Below, piece by piece: positions 46,405-57,247 of a stretch of DNA of 64,000 nt. Under the pieces are notes generated by a model that saw nothing but the letters and a program-made list of their open reading frames with translations, made no database searches and was not told where the DNA came from. This stretch comes from Bolinopsis microptera. Taxonomy: Eukaryota; Ctenophora; Tentaculata; Lobata; Bolinopsidae. The stretch is from contig NC_087076.1 of assembly GCF_026151205.1 (NCBI RefSeq), positions 20,578,828 to 20,642,827 of the forward strand, given 5' to 3'. Positions within the stretch are counted from its first letter, which is position 1. Each line of letters starts with the position of its first letter. A program made the position numbers and the translations under genes.

Positions 46405-46413
46405 GTCGACGGT

Positions 46414-47344
46414 CGGTCCTAATATTTGGAACAAATATTTTACGAGTATCACCCGTTAAGACAGTCGACTGTAGAGTGCTTAATCATCACTCTTTTTTGT
46501 ATCACGTCGTGACCTCCATGCCATGTAACGGTCGTTTCACTATGGTGTAGAGTTTCTACGATACAGGTGACAGGGGGAGCCGCGCACTCGTGCGCGGCGC
46601 GCGGGTCATACAACTGACAACGTTCATGTATCACGTTGCGACCCCCACGGTCGTTTCACTATGGTCCCTTTTTCGTGCGCGGCGGGTCATACAACGTATG
46701 ACAAATACAACGTACAACGTATGACAAATACAACGTATGAAAAAGTTTTTTAGCGCTAATTTCGGCCATCACGAAATTCTTGAAACAAATACGAATTGAG
46801 TAACCTTCCCTTGATCCAATTTTAACAAAAATTGGTTAGCTTACTCATTACATAGACTTACAAGGAAACTGTCCGAAACATTAACCGCAACCATCAGAGT
46901 CTCAGACATTATGTTATTGTTAACTTACAGCTAAAAGCATCGTATTTTGCCCCATTTTTATTACTATATTAACTCGGCCGATATCCACCAAATTTTTCGG
47001 ACAGTTGTGAAAGCCTTATTGGAAGGTCCTCACAAATTTTCAGAATATGATCTCATGCAAAGAACGCGACGGAAGATATTACATAATAATGCAACAAAAA
47101 TCAATGAATTTCGTCATATTACGCAACTTTTACACCTACTTTTGCTCCAAAAGCCGCGCACCATCAAATATGCAATGGCACCTAGCTGTGAAACTCACTA
47201 ATCATTCCAAAAAGGTATGACAAATTTGGTACTGTGAAAATTTTTACAGTTTCTAGGAAACGCAACGATGGTACAAAAATTTTTAGAATCCAAGCAAATT
47301 TATTATTATCGTGCATGCACAGTCAACAGTGCACCCCTTACATG
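46414..47344. other. Repeat-rich spacer, no gene
   Basis: The stretch contains GC-rich hairpin sequence around CCGCGCACTCGTGCGCGG (46580-46597) that recurs inverted near 48866-48884, and a tandem ACAACGTATGACAAAT repeat near 46690-46740. No coding exon was recognised. Confidence 0.6.
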
Positions 47345-47389
47345 TTACTGGGCCGCGGTCAGCCTGTCATTCCGCCTAATCTCTATTCG

Positions 47390-47764
47390 CGCTCCTACTA
47401 AATCGCTCGCCCAAATTTTAAGAAAATTCTTGTGAAAAGGCCCTTTGGGCATGAAAGTGATCTAGATCGGTGTATTTTTGGACGCTGATTCCGAATCACC
47501 CCCCATGACGTAGGGTTAAAATGCTTCCCTGGAGAGTTATGGGCAAAAAACCGTTTTGGTCACGTGACAGGCTAGTAAAATACGAATTCGATTGTTTAGG
47601 GCCCGGGTTAGGGTTAGGGTTGTGGTAAAGGTTATGGTTAGCTTCGGGATTATGGTTAGGATTAGGGTTGGGATTAGAGTTTATGTAAAACCGTTTTGTA
47701 CGGCTGCAAAACCATAAAAACCAAAGTCACGTGAAATTTTTGGGCGAGCGAATTAGTAAAAGCC
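47390..47764. mobile_element. Mutator-like miniature element, 375 bp, copy 1
   Basis: The flanking 9-bp duplication is CTCTATTCG (47381-47389 and 47765-47773). Terminal inverted repeats of 23 bp, CGCTCCTACTAAATCGCTCG at the left, match the right end with four differences. The core holds GGGTTAGGGTTAGGG, close to telomere repeats. The copy at 55265-55640 lies inverted with the same borders. The 9-bp duplication and TIRs fit Mutator-like elements. There is no ORF. Confidence 0.88.
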
Positions 47765-47798
47765 CTCTATTCGGTTTGTAAACATGATCATAGCCTGA

Positions 47799-48601
47799 TA
47801 GTAGAGGCTCTTACGGGCATTGTCTGCTCGATACGCTAGGGACCCCAGATACACCTTTCTAGACGTATTTTTGACCGTAGAATCGATTAAAAGTGGTTTC
47901 GAGATGATTGGACTGAGTTTACGCGGGTAAAATCGCAAAAAACCGATTTTTGGGCAAAAAATAGGCCAAAAAACCATGTTTTTTGATATTTTGAACAAGT
48001 TCATTTTGTTGGCATGTCGGCAAAACTTGCATGGAAATAGCTAAAACACAGCCGCACAAGATGGTTTAAAAATTTTAAAAATCCCTCTGTTTTTACGCGG
48101 GTAAAAATCCAAAAAAGTGGTAAAAATGTTGACTTTTTTGCTTGAAGTTTGAATAATTTTTTGCAGTTGTATTAAATCAACCCAAAAATAGTCACATCGT
48201 GTTTGCCTAAATTTTTCCTTTCCGAGAAGTACCCACTTCATATACTTTATCGAAGTTTGAATATTGTCACTTCGCAAGCGTTTTTGCCAAATTTTCGACG
48301 CGCACTACGCGCAAAAGCATTTATGATTTAGTTGTTATCAATTGGCACCCGCGCGTTCATCATAAATTTCAAACAGCTATAACTCAGACAAAATATGAAT
48401 ATAATTACTCTATTTGCCTTAGAGTAATAGACTGTCAAAGTTTAAAACGCGCATTGGTATAGCACGTGACTAATAAGGCCAAATTTATACTTCTTAACAT
48501 ATTATCGATCCTTAGACATCATACTATTGTGTCCAATTAGCGGTTAGGTTTCTAAACTCGTAGCAGAAAACACGTCTTTTTGCCCGTAAGAGCCTCTACT
48601 A
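47799..48601. mobile_element. 803-bp TIR element with 3-bp duplication
   Basis: A perfect inverted repeat of at least 20 bp begins TAGTAGAGGCTCTTACGGGC at the left and is complemented at the right end. TGA is duplicated at 47796-47798 and 48602-48604, and removal restores the host word AGCCTGAGGTCC. The interior has AT-rich stretches with GCGGGTAAAA words but no transposase. Confidence 0.85.
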
Positions 48602-48892
48602 TGAGGTCCCCAGGCCAGGTAACCTATATCATACATGCAGCTAAATAGTATTTTAATAACTTTCGACAATGCAAGGCTATAGTGAAGTAAATAAAAAGTA
48701 ATATTAATTATACCGGCCATGCCACCGCATGTTTATTCTGACAAGATAAGGATGAAGGTACGATGACTGATTGATTGTAGCGCGATGATATGCGTTACGC
48801 GCACTCATGACTCAATTATTACTCATTAATTGTTGTCAATACAAATATAATACGTTGTATGACCCGCCGCGCACGAGTGCGCGGCTCCCCCT

Positions 48893-48951
48893 TTACCTGG
48901 GGACCTCAGGCTATCATTCGGGGGAATGACAGGCTGAGCGCGGCCCAGTAA
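48893..48951. mobile_element. Short hAT-like element (TTACTGGGC family), inverted, 59 bp
   Basis: The inverted copy starts TTACCTGGGGACC and ends GCGGCCCAGTAA. CTCCCCCT flanks it (48885-48892 and 48952-48959). A related uninterrupted sequence near 46574 (complement of GCGGCTCCCCCTGTCACC) gives the empty site. Confidence 0.85.
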
Positions 48952-49159
48952 CTCCCCCTATATCGCCATAGTATCACGCATAGTATCATGATCACCTTGC
49001 TCTAACCAGAGCCCTCTCGCTTGCAGTAGCGCGCGACCGCCGAAGCGCGAAGGCGTCACGCAGTCTAGTACGCGTATTCACCCAACCACAAACTATGTGC
49101 TTTCGCGCCACTTCAGGCGCGCTTGTTTCATATTTTCACAAGTCAAGACGCCGTGAGGC

Positions 49160-49249
49160 TTACTGGGCCGCGCTCAGCCTGTCATTCCGCCTAATCTCTA
49201 TTCGGCGGAATGTTGTTTACCAACATTAAAGCCTGGGGTCCTCAGGTAA
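49160..49249. mobile_element. Short hAT-like element (TTACTGGGC family), 90 bp
   Basis: CGTGAGGC flanks it directly (49152-49159 and 49250-49257). It contains an internal hairpin, CATTCCGCC with GGCGGAATG (49186-49212). Confidence 0.88.
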
Positions 49250-49382
49250 CGTGAGGCGGGCGCGCGCTACTGCAAGCGCAAGGGCTCTGGATAGAGCAAG
49301 TACGCGTATACATATGGCTATGTGAAACATGATCACCATAGTGAAACGACCGTGGCGGCCACGACGTCATGATACAATTACT

Positions 49383-49480
49383 CAATTATGCTTCTCGCAA
49401 CGACTAGATCGGCGAGATGCGCTACTGGTATGTAGTACTGGGCCTCGCCGAGCTGCGATGAATTGACATCGTCAATTAAG
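49383..49480. mobile_element. Truncated TTGTAGCGCG-family copy
   Basis: The internal words CTCAATTATGCTTCTCGCAA, AGATCGGCGAGATGC and the end GACATCGTCAATTAA are present, but the family start is missing and no 9-bp duplication is found. A further partial copy starts at about 48772 (TTGTAGCGCGATG) and lacks the family end. Confidence 0.65.
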
Positions 49481-49499
49481 TATGATGATTGTCTTAGGC

Positions 49500-50290
49500 C
49501 TATTGAACGAACATGGTTAAAACTAAAAGTGGACAATATGCCACCAGAGTGCTACGAGAGTGTCGTGACAGTGTCGCCATGGCGCCATCGGGATTTGGAT
49601 TTACTATGTATGACCGCTGAAAGTAATACATAATAAAATGCCTTGTTTTCATCTGCACAAATTTTGACATACTCCTACTCAAAGTCAAATATTCATGCAT
49701 TTTTCTCATTCATTTCAAATATCGAATAATCGCTTTTTAATCATGCTTCATTTGATATGAAAAGTTTTAAACTTTATCCCATTTCGCTCCACCATACTAT
49801 AATGATATATGGTTTCCGTTTAGGTGTTAAGAAAATGAGAAAATTTAAAAATGTGAAATGGGAAAAAATGTCTGTTTCCTACTAAAATAATTCTAAGTCA
49901 ATGCTATTAGTATTGATCTGAAGTATTACTAAGATAATACTGAAATACTAAAATGATCTGACAGATTCGCTTGATTAATATGTTGTATCTTAAAACGTTG
50001 CGGATGCACGCTTTGCCTTGCCATTTTACAAACTTCCATCAGTTTTTTAACGTTTTTATTGCCTTTTGCCCAGTATGAAGAGATAAGTTAGCCAAGGAAT
50101 AATAACTTTAGGTCCCGAAATTGGGACCTCAACTGTCCGTTACAGCAAAGCTCATAACAGCGTCCATACACAGCTCAAAAAATTAAAAAATCTCATTGTC
50201 AATTTCTGCCAAGTAGCGAATACGTTTACTCCTTGAAATCTCACACTTATCAATACCAGGGCTTATCAAAGATGTTTCCCACTTCCAAAT
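49500..50290. other. Downstream of transporter gene, no gene seen
   Basis: AT-rich sequence, expected to include the 3' UTR of the minus-strand transporter. No other exon was recognised. Confidence 0.5.
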
Positions 50291-50293
50291 CTA

Positions 50294-52253
50294 CTACTGA
50301 ACCTCTGTCATGGAGAGTACCAAGAGAATCTTGAGTGCACTGAATACGATTAAAGTAACGAGCACATAAGACATCGGTGTGAACGCGATCATGACTGTTC
50401 CAAGCCATCCACCAACTATGCTAATAGCATTCACAACTCCACAACCCACTGCAAATCTCTCCGTTCCGAAGTACTCAATATCGCAAACGATAAACTCGAA
50501 GGCCATTGATGCGACACCAAACAAGAATTTTACAATGAAATTGGTCACAAAAACGACAGCGAGATTTTCTTTTGCCATCATTCCTGTAAAAGCCAGCACA
50601 GTTAGTAATGCGACAATCGCCTGCAACTTGCGGAAACTGATCTTTTCTCTGGTGAAGTGCATGAATACCTTTCCTAACAAGGAAGCTGAGGTAACAGTCC
50701 CCAATAACAAAAAGTCTGCTCCTTGAGTCACGGTAACCGAGCAGTCACTGTTTGGTTCAGCCTCTTTCATTTTGAGCATCTTGATCAAGGCGGGAACGAG
50801 AAGGATTAAAATCCAGCCTTGGAAGATGCTTAATGCATCAAACAAACCTAGTTTAATGACTCTGGCTACAAAATTTGGAACGGTTAATGTTCCTTTTGGT
50901 ATAAGTTGGTCTTGCTGTTCTTGTATTTGTTTTCCTGCCGTTCCTTTGAAGCAAAAGTGAAGCATGAAAATGGGTGGTGCAAATAAGGGTAATGAAGAGA
51001 CAAGTATAAAGATCCTCCAACCGATTAGATCTAACAGGAGATATCCTAAAACAGCTTGCCAGACTCCACCGATAACCAACATTGCAGCCGTGATGACCAC
51101 AATATTCTGTAAAACCACCTTATTGGAAGCCGCCTCAGTTATCATGACATAAACAGTAGACAAGTTCAGTCCTATACAAATACCGATGAGGGCTCTAGAC
51201 AGAACTAGTGTATAGTATTCAGCAACTATTAGTCAGTGTAATAAGCGCCAAGCGCGAGCACAGAACTTTTTTTCTCCGATTTCGATAAATTTGGTACCAA
51301 AATTTGTCTAAAAATGTGAATAAAATAAATCCACCGTGTAGCAATTTTCGCTAAAAATGCTACACGGCGTTTGTTCGCCGCGCGTGCTTTTTTCGCGCAA
51401 ATTTTTAGATTTTGGCCTATAACTTTCACATTTTCAGTTATTATCACATAATTATTATGGCATCATAATCAGCTCATCGAGACGAAACTTTTAGTAATAA
51501 TATTTTAAGATTTAAAAGAAAATTATTTTCCAAATTTTTCAATCTGAACACAAGGGTCCCTTGTGTGAAAAATTTTGAACAAATTTTTGAAAAATTTGGT
51601 GCTTCAAATATTATAATTTTGGTACCAAAAGTTGCGTCTGACTAAGATCATTACGATACTGTAATAATTATTTCAAAATATTCAATATTTTAGGAGTTAT
51701 AGGCATTTTAAGCAATAAATTACCCATTTTTCGTCCTTTATACATTCTTGTAATGCACAGGAGGCCCACATATAGCTCGACGTTATTTTGCTACACGGTG
51801 AATTTGCATTATTCACACTTAGAGGCAACTTTTGGTACCAATTTTATCAAAATCAGAGACAAAAAATTCTGTGCCAACTCATGGCGCTTATTACATAGAC
51901 TATATAGCACAGACCACTGTACTTGGAATGCTTATATAAAGGGAAAACAGGACCAACTCTCGTCTTCCAAACCAGTCTGAAAGTGGTCCGGAAATGACAA
52001 GAGCCACAGCTAATGTGAGGTAAAGTGTGCAATCCAATGCTCCTTCCTGCCACGGTGACAGTTCCATGTCACACGATATTTGTTGATATATCACTCCGGG
52101 CAAATTAATTTCCACTCCTTGTCCGAGGCTTATCAAAATACCAAATACTGCTAAAAATTTATCCATCCGTGTCCAAACCGGCTTTCGTTCAACCAAAGAA
52201 GTTATCTCGATATAATTATCATCTCTTCCATGTAGGGCGTCAGAGTTCGCCAT
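50294..52253 (-). pseudogene. MFS transporter (SV2/SLC22-like), split by a mobile element
   Basis: The coding sequence is 52253-51903 (117 codons from an ATG) plus 51226-50294 (310 codons), 427 residues if joined, otherwise intronless. The first part has TM1-TM3 with the MFS loop motif GPLSDWFGRREL. The second continues in frame with TM4 (LVLSRALIGICIGLNLSTVYVMITE) through TM12, with FGTERFAVGCG typical of SV2/SLC22-type carriers. Protein homology runs without a gap from VVCAI to VAEYYTLVLSRAL, exactly across a 673-bp element (51230-51902) with a TAT duplication. The element begins with an in-frame TAG on the coding strand, so translation would end after about 117 residues. No GT-AG pair at the borders restores the frame. 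The copy is probably a null or recently disrupted allele. The substrate is unknown. Confidence 0.8.
51230..51902. mobile_element. 673-bp inverted-repeat element in a coding exon
   Basis: The outer ends are TAGTCAGTGTAATAAGCGCC on the left and, complemented, TAGTCTATGTAATAAGCGCC on the right. The inverted similarity continues about 120 bp inward (GGTACCAAAA, CACCGTGTAGC). TAT is duplicated at 51227-51229 and 51903-51905. It shares the TAGT start and 3-bp duplication with the element at 47799-48601, so they may belong to one superfamily. There is no ORF of note. Confidence 0.85.
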
Positions 52254-52370
52254 TTTGTTTGATGTACCTATTAAATCCACAGGGTGTTAGCTAATGTAGA
52301 ATTATTGTCAATGGAAGAAAAACAAACACATTAATCAAAGATTTTTCTTTTAAAGCTTTAAGTGACTTTC

Positions 52371-52470
52371 TGGGCCGCGGCGCTCAGCCTGTCATTTCGG
52401 ACTCCGAGCGCTCCGATCCCACTAAATCGCTCGCCCAAATTTTAAGAAAATTCTTGTGGAAAGGCCCTGA
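52371..52470. mobile_element. Fragments of two short-element families
   Basis: CTGGGCCGCGGCGCTCAGCC (TTACTGGGC family start) is followed by CACTAAATCGCTCGCCCAAA (left end of the Mutator-like miniature family). Both are truncated. The same pairing as at 47345-47440 suggests copying of an already nested arrangement. Confidence 0.65.
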
Positions 52471-52816
52471 ACGTATAAAATTAGTACCTTAGTTTTATTT
52501 AATTTTATCTAGTAGTATAATATACGTCCCAATTCCATTTCATATTTTCCATACTGATCTCATATAGCTAGAATGAAAGGTAAATATTAAAAATAAAATT
52601 AGCAATGCCAATTATAGCCCTAGCACTTAGCAACATCCTGAATGAGTTTCTAACACAAAACGCCGGCACGCTTAAAATTATATTAAATTTAAATTAACAC
52701 CTCGTGCTAAAGCACATCGGCGTTATTGTCATAATAATCCCTCGTGCTTCGTTTTCGATACTTTTGTATCGTCGATACTTTTGTCGATACAAAAGCTTTT
52801 CTCGTTGATAAGGACT

Positions 52817-53003
52817 AGGAGTCGTTCACATATTACGTAATCATTTTTTGGGGCATTTTTACCCCCCCGCCCCCCCCCTCCGTAATCAGTTTTATACATA
52901 GCTATTGACATTGTGTCATAATTACACTAGCTCTAGGCCTATCGTAATCATTCGGAAACCCCCACCCCCTTGCAACTGATTACGTAATATGTTAACTACC
53001 CCT
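52817..53003. mobile_element. 187-bp inverted-repeat element flanked by TA
   Basis: The ends GGAGTCGTTCACATATTACG and, complemented, GGGGTAGTTAACATATTACG form a terminal inverted repeat of about 24 bp. TA lies just outside both ends. C-rich runs occupy the interior. The TA flanks would fit Tc1/mariner-type insertion, but two bases are weak evidence. Confidence 0.6.
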
Positions 53004-53338
53004 AAGATAAACACCCTAGATTAATTTACAACCTTCTACGATGTTTACAACTAAAAATATTCGACAAAAAAGAAAGGTGGTAAAAAGTGGCAAAAGTGGA
53101 AAAAACAGCAAAAGTGGCCTTAAGACACGTGTGCAGTGTTTATGGTTTAAAATGTTGCAGGACTATCTCAAGAAGTTGTAAGTTTATAAAGAAGCTTAAC
53201 TTCTTTATAATACAATTACATCATTAGAATGTGTGGCCGGTGGATAACTCTCCACGCCGGTCACCAATCACTATTTAATTGTAATTGTATACAAATACAA
53301 TAAATTGTCTGTATGAGATCTCCACATGATCCGATGAT

Positions 53339-54144
53339 GTGCGATTTGATAAACTGAACCAGAGAAGTGTGTCTAGAGAAAGGTTATCAGAATGGTTAGA
53401 AACAATGTGCTGGATACTGAACAATTATTGTGGACCATTGTTACAATCCGCCTCAGAAACAGCTGGCGACAACCGAATGTTCAGGAAAGAAAAAATAGCA
53501 GATGCGACCAAAATCATAGAACTGCAAGAGAAGTTACTCACTAAGCAAGAAGAAGATATGGCAAAAATCAATGATTTGCAGGAGAAGTTAGCTTTGAAGA
53601 AGGATGACGAGATTGGAACTGTGAAAAGTGCAGCTCAGAAAGAGATCAAAACCTTTTCGTCTCTGTTGAAAAACACGTGCAAAAACGCCTTTGCACAGAA
53701 GAAGATCCAAGCTGCAGTGAAAAGGGTTGCCCTAGAAGATGATCGAAGTAAAAGTCTGATTATCCTTGGGCTTCCAGAGACGGAGGAAAACCTGGATGCT
53801 AAGGTATCTGGTATTTTGTTGGACCATCTCAACGAAAAAACCGAAAATTTTGAGATGTAAACGAGTTGGAAAGGACACAAGTGAACGAGTCAGGCCAGTG
53901 AAATTCATTTTGTCAAGCTCAGATCAAGCTCGTACCATCTTGAGCAAGACTAAGCTACTAAGACATGTAGACGGGTTTAGTTCAGTTAACATCACTCCTG
54001 ATAGATCAGCTGCAGACAGGATGGCCTACAAGAAAGTTCAAAGTTGTCGACCAGCTACTCAATAAAAGGACAGCAGAGCCTGACAAAGTTCATGTTATCA
54101 GGAACTTTAGAGTCATTAGCTCGGAGAAGGAGCCTTTAGAGTGA
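53339..54144 (+). pseudogene. Decayed LINE ORF1 (coiled coil and RRM-like)
   Basis: The first frame to 53860 has a long coiled coil (EKLLTKQEEDMAKINDLQEK) followed by SLIILGLPETEENLDAKV, the RRM-like start of many LINE ORF1 proteins. The frame breaks near 53858. The next frame continues with CKRVGK, RPVKFILSSSDQARTIL and NITPDRSAADRMA, the usual second half. A second break, from a short extra stretch near 54037-54043, leads to a third frame ending RNFRVISSEKEPLE at TGA 54142-54144. The protein family binds LINE RNA. No ORF2 follows. The end coincides with the centre of a perfect palindrome. Confidence 0.8.
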
Positions 54145-54185
54145 TATATCACTCTAAAGGCTCCTTCTCCGAGCTAATGACTCTA
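54108..54185. repeat. 78-bp perfect palindrome, no spacer
   Basis: Two 39-bp arms (54108-54146 and 54147-54185) are exact reverse complements without a loop. The left arm encodes the last codons and stop of the LINE ORF1 remnant, so the right arm is an inverted duplication of that end. Confidence 0.97.
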
Positions 54186-54654
54186 ATATATATATTTTCT
54201 ATAAGTACCATATTACATGTTTTAATTCATTGATAAATTAATTTTTTGCTAGGGCCCAATGTTATTGCGGGTGTGGTATTTCTTACTGCACACTACTGTG
54301 TTTTGGTTACCCCTCTTTCAATACATAATTTGGGTTTCATACTGGGATAGTGGAATTTAGGGCTATATCGGTTTTCTCCTTGTATAACTGGGTTTATTTA
54401 GAAGCATTCAATCCTGTATAATTATGTATTGTTTGAAAAGTTTAAGATTTAAAAAAAAAGTACGGATGTTTTAAGTTATAACTTCAATTGCTTGATGAAA
54501 TAATGAACGGGATGATACAACTATAAGTTTGATTGAGAGTTAACAGTAACTAGACTGTGAATCTTTTTCATGGGTAAAAGAAGAAATTGAGCTCATTAGC
54601 TTTGGTTAGTAGTAGTACCCCGGCGCTAGATATCACTTGAACATCATGTGTTAC

Positions 54655-55035
54655 GAGCGCGTGCTTAATCACTCTACAGTCGATCTTCGAGATTGTTCTA
54701 AAAGGGCCCCGACAGTTAAAACCAACTTGAGACGATGTATTTTCGGACGCTGATTCCGAATCACCTCCATGACATAGGGTTAAAACTTAAAATGCTCCCC
54801 TGGCGAGATATTGGCGAAAAACTATCTCGATCACGTGATATGACCATTGACCGTATGGCGTATAAGGAAGTTAGTCTAACTTCTCGTTAGGGTTAAGGTT
54901 TCAGCAAAAGCTTTTGTGGAGGATTGGGTTAGGGTTAGGTTTGGGATCAGATTAGAGGGTTAGGGTCTTGAATAGACGTTCAGGGCCAGCTAGAGAACGG
55001 GTTGAAGAAGTCACGTGACAGTCGAGTGTAGTGAT
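54655..55035. mobile_element. Inverted-repeat element with telomere-like core, copy 2
   Basis: Homologous to 45700-46165 but without the nested 98-bp insertion (GATTGTTCTAAAAGG is uninterrupted near 54690). The ends are AATCACTCTACAGTCGATC and GTCGAGTGTAGTGATT, partly inverted to each other. The core has GGGTTAGGGTTAGG. Confidence 0.7.
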
Positions 55036-55264
55036 TAATCATCATCCCATGAGTTATGTGTATTGAATGTGTATTAAATACCAATTGTTTTCCAAGAAAT
55101 GCTAAAAAATTTAACTAACGAAAAAACTTATTCCAAACAGGGGTCGACCGGGATCAGAATTTTGTCACGGCTAAGTAAATATGACATATTTCAAGTGCAA
55201 ATTGATACAGTTATCGCACGAAAACAACTATTTCAAACCGGGTTATACAAGAAGTGTATTGATG

Positions 55265-55640
55265 GGCTCTTACTAATTCGCTCGCCCAAAAATTTCACTT
55301 GACTTTGGTTTTTATGGTTTTGCAGCCGTACAAAACGGTTTTACATAAACCCTAATCCCAACCCTAACCCTAACCATAACCCCGAAGCTAACCATAACCC
55401 TTACCACAACCCTAACCCTAACCATGAGCCCTAAACAATCGAATTCATGTTTTACTAGCCTGTCACGTGACCAAAACGGTTTTTTGCCCATAAATCTCCG
55501 CGGAAGCATTTTTACCCTATGTCATGTGGGGTGATTCGGAATCAGCGTCCTAAAATACACCGATTCAGATCAATTTCACACCCGAAGGGCCTTTTCACAA
55601 GAATTTTCTTAAAATTTGGGCGAGCGATTTAGTAGGAGCG
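55265..55640. mobile_element. Mutator-like miniature element, 376 bp, copy 2 (inverted)
   Basis: The 9-bp duplication GTATTGATG flanks it (55256-55264 and 55641-55649). It is highly similar to 47390-47764 in reverse orientation, with the ends GGCTCTTACTAATTCGCTCG and, on the right, CGATTTAGTAGGAGCG. It includes the telomere-like CCCTAACCCTAACC core. Confidence 0.9.
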
Positions 55641-55649
55641 GTATTGATG

Positions 55650-57247
55650 ACCCACGCCAAGAAGGAGGGATAGTGATACAAAGACCAATGGAATTTTACT
55701 AGCAATATCAACGTCCAAGAACGTGAGTATGATTCAAGACTACTAGAGATCATTTTCAAACACAGTTTCAAGAACGATTCAAATAATACGATTTTGAATG
55801 TGTAAATGGTCGCCGCTGGACAGGGCATTCACAGATGTAAGGGTACTTCACCCACAAGCTTCCAACAGTGACAAGAGCATCTCGCAGATGTATCAATCTC
55901 ACGAGAAAAACAAAAACGTGAGTACAATGACAGAGTCCTCAATGTAGAAAAAGCTACCTTCACGCCACTGGTGTTCAGTACTACAGGAGGCTTCATAGTT
56001 CCTAAAAGTAAAACATCTCGCTGTAAAGATCAGCTTTAAGAAGGCCAACGGTATTGTGATGTAATGTGATTTGTCAGACGTAGACTGCTTTTTGATTTAC
56101 TCAGAACATGTATAATCTCTATCAGGGGTTACAGAGGTACCAGAACTCTTCCACCCACGGCGGCACGGCAATAAGTGATTTGTACCGTAACCTGATCAAC
56201 ACTCCTAAACCTTAAAAGGTCATAGAGTGCTTGTTGGGTGGGGATCTAAACTGCTTTTTGTTGTGATGTGAATTTGTGGATTTTATTCCTAGTTGACCAA
56301 TGACCATTTACATATTACAAAGTGTTTTATTTTTACCCCAGTTTTTAAAATGTGTACCATTTTTATAACATTTAATTCATTGTATTGGTTTATTCATTTT
56401 TCGAGGGTGCCTATCCTTATAGGTAGACAATTACCATTGCTGAAATTATCTGTATATTGTTCGAAACATTTTATCACTTTAAAATGTACATATATAAGGG
56501 CCTACAATAGCAGCCCTAATAGCTCAAAAAAAATGCATATTGTATTCTCTCAAAAAAATTTCAGAAAAATTGCTTCCACTTTCAGAACTGCAAAATCTAA
56601 CGATGAGAAATGATAAATCCAACATTTTCTCTAAGTAAATACGAGTGCAATAACTGGTGTAATCGTATTATACATGCAGTTAAATTAGCGTATAACTCCA
56701 CGCTTTTGGTGTTATGATCAGTGCAATTAGTTTGTAATCGCACTACCTGTCAACTGTCAAGTCACAAGTTTCAAAACTTACTAAAAACTGTCACTTATGA
56801 TTTACACCCCTAAAACAGTATTAATATTCTTGATACCAATTATAGTATCATAGTCACAACCTATAATGATATTTACGTCATCGACATAAACAACTTCAAC
56901 TTCAAGTTACAGATCAAATAAACTTAATCGTAATATTTTATATGAGTTTTACGGCATTGTCTTATCTTAAAAATACATAACTACTATTAGTAATAGTATG
57001 TATTAGCTCTCATCAATTGCTGTGAAACGCTCAGTCATCTATTATCAGGTCGATTTGATTTTTGGGACGATATTTCCATGCAACACAACATGGCAACAAA
57101 CAATCAGCTGCCATACCGGCCCCTTAACAAAAGCAAATAAGCGGTTGGTCACACTAAGCCTCATGGCTCAACATTTCAACGGATAACCGTTACCCCGCCC
57201 TCGTAGCCTCAGCGTGTGGCTCTTTATTTACACTACACTATAGATTA
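55650..57247. other. Intergenic, no gene seen
   Basis: No exon or element with supportable identity. Short frames lack family resemblance. Confidence 0.5.

Larger units (their letters stand above)
47345..48622. mobile_element. TTACTGGGC-family copy split by two other elements
   Basis: The host element starts TTACTGGGCCGCGG and ends CCAGGTAA. It is broken at CTCTATTCG by the 375-bp element 47390-47764 and at AGCCTGA by the 803-bp element 47799-48601. With both removed it is about 90 bp, like the intact copy at 49160-49249. Its own target duplication is no longer clear. Confidence 0.8.

Noticed and set aside
47600-47700. Remnant of a chromosome end (TTAGGG runs)
   Set aside because: The runs are short and imperfect and lie inside a bounded element with target duplications, repeated at 55330-55430.
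51163-51900. Ordinary intron in the transporter gene
   Set aside because: The interval matches an inverted-repeat element with a 3-bp duplication, an in-frame stop lies at its start, and the available GT and AG sites do not keep the frame.
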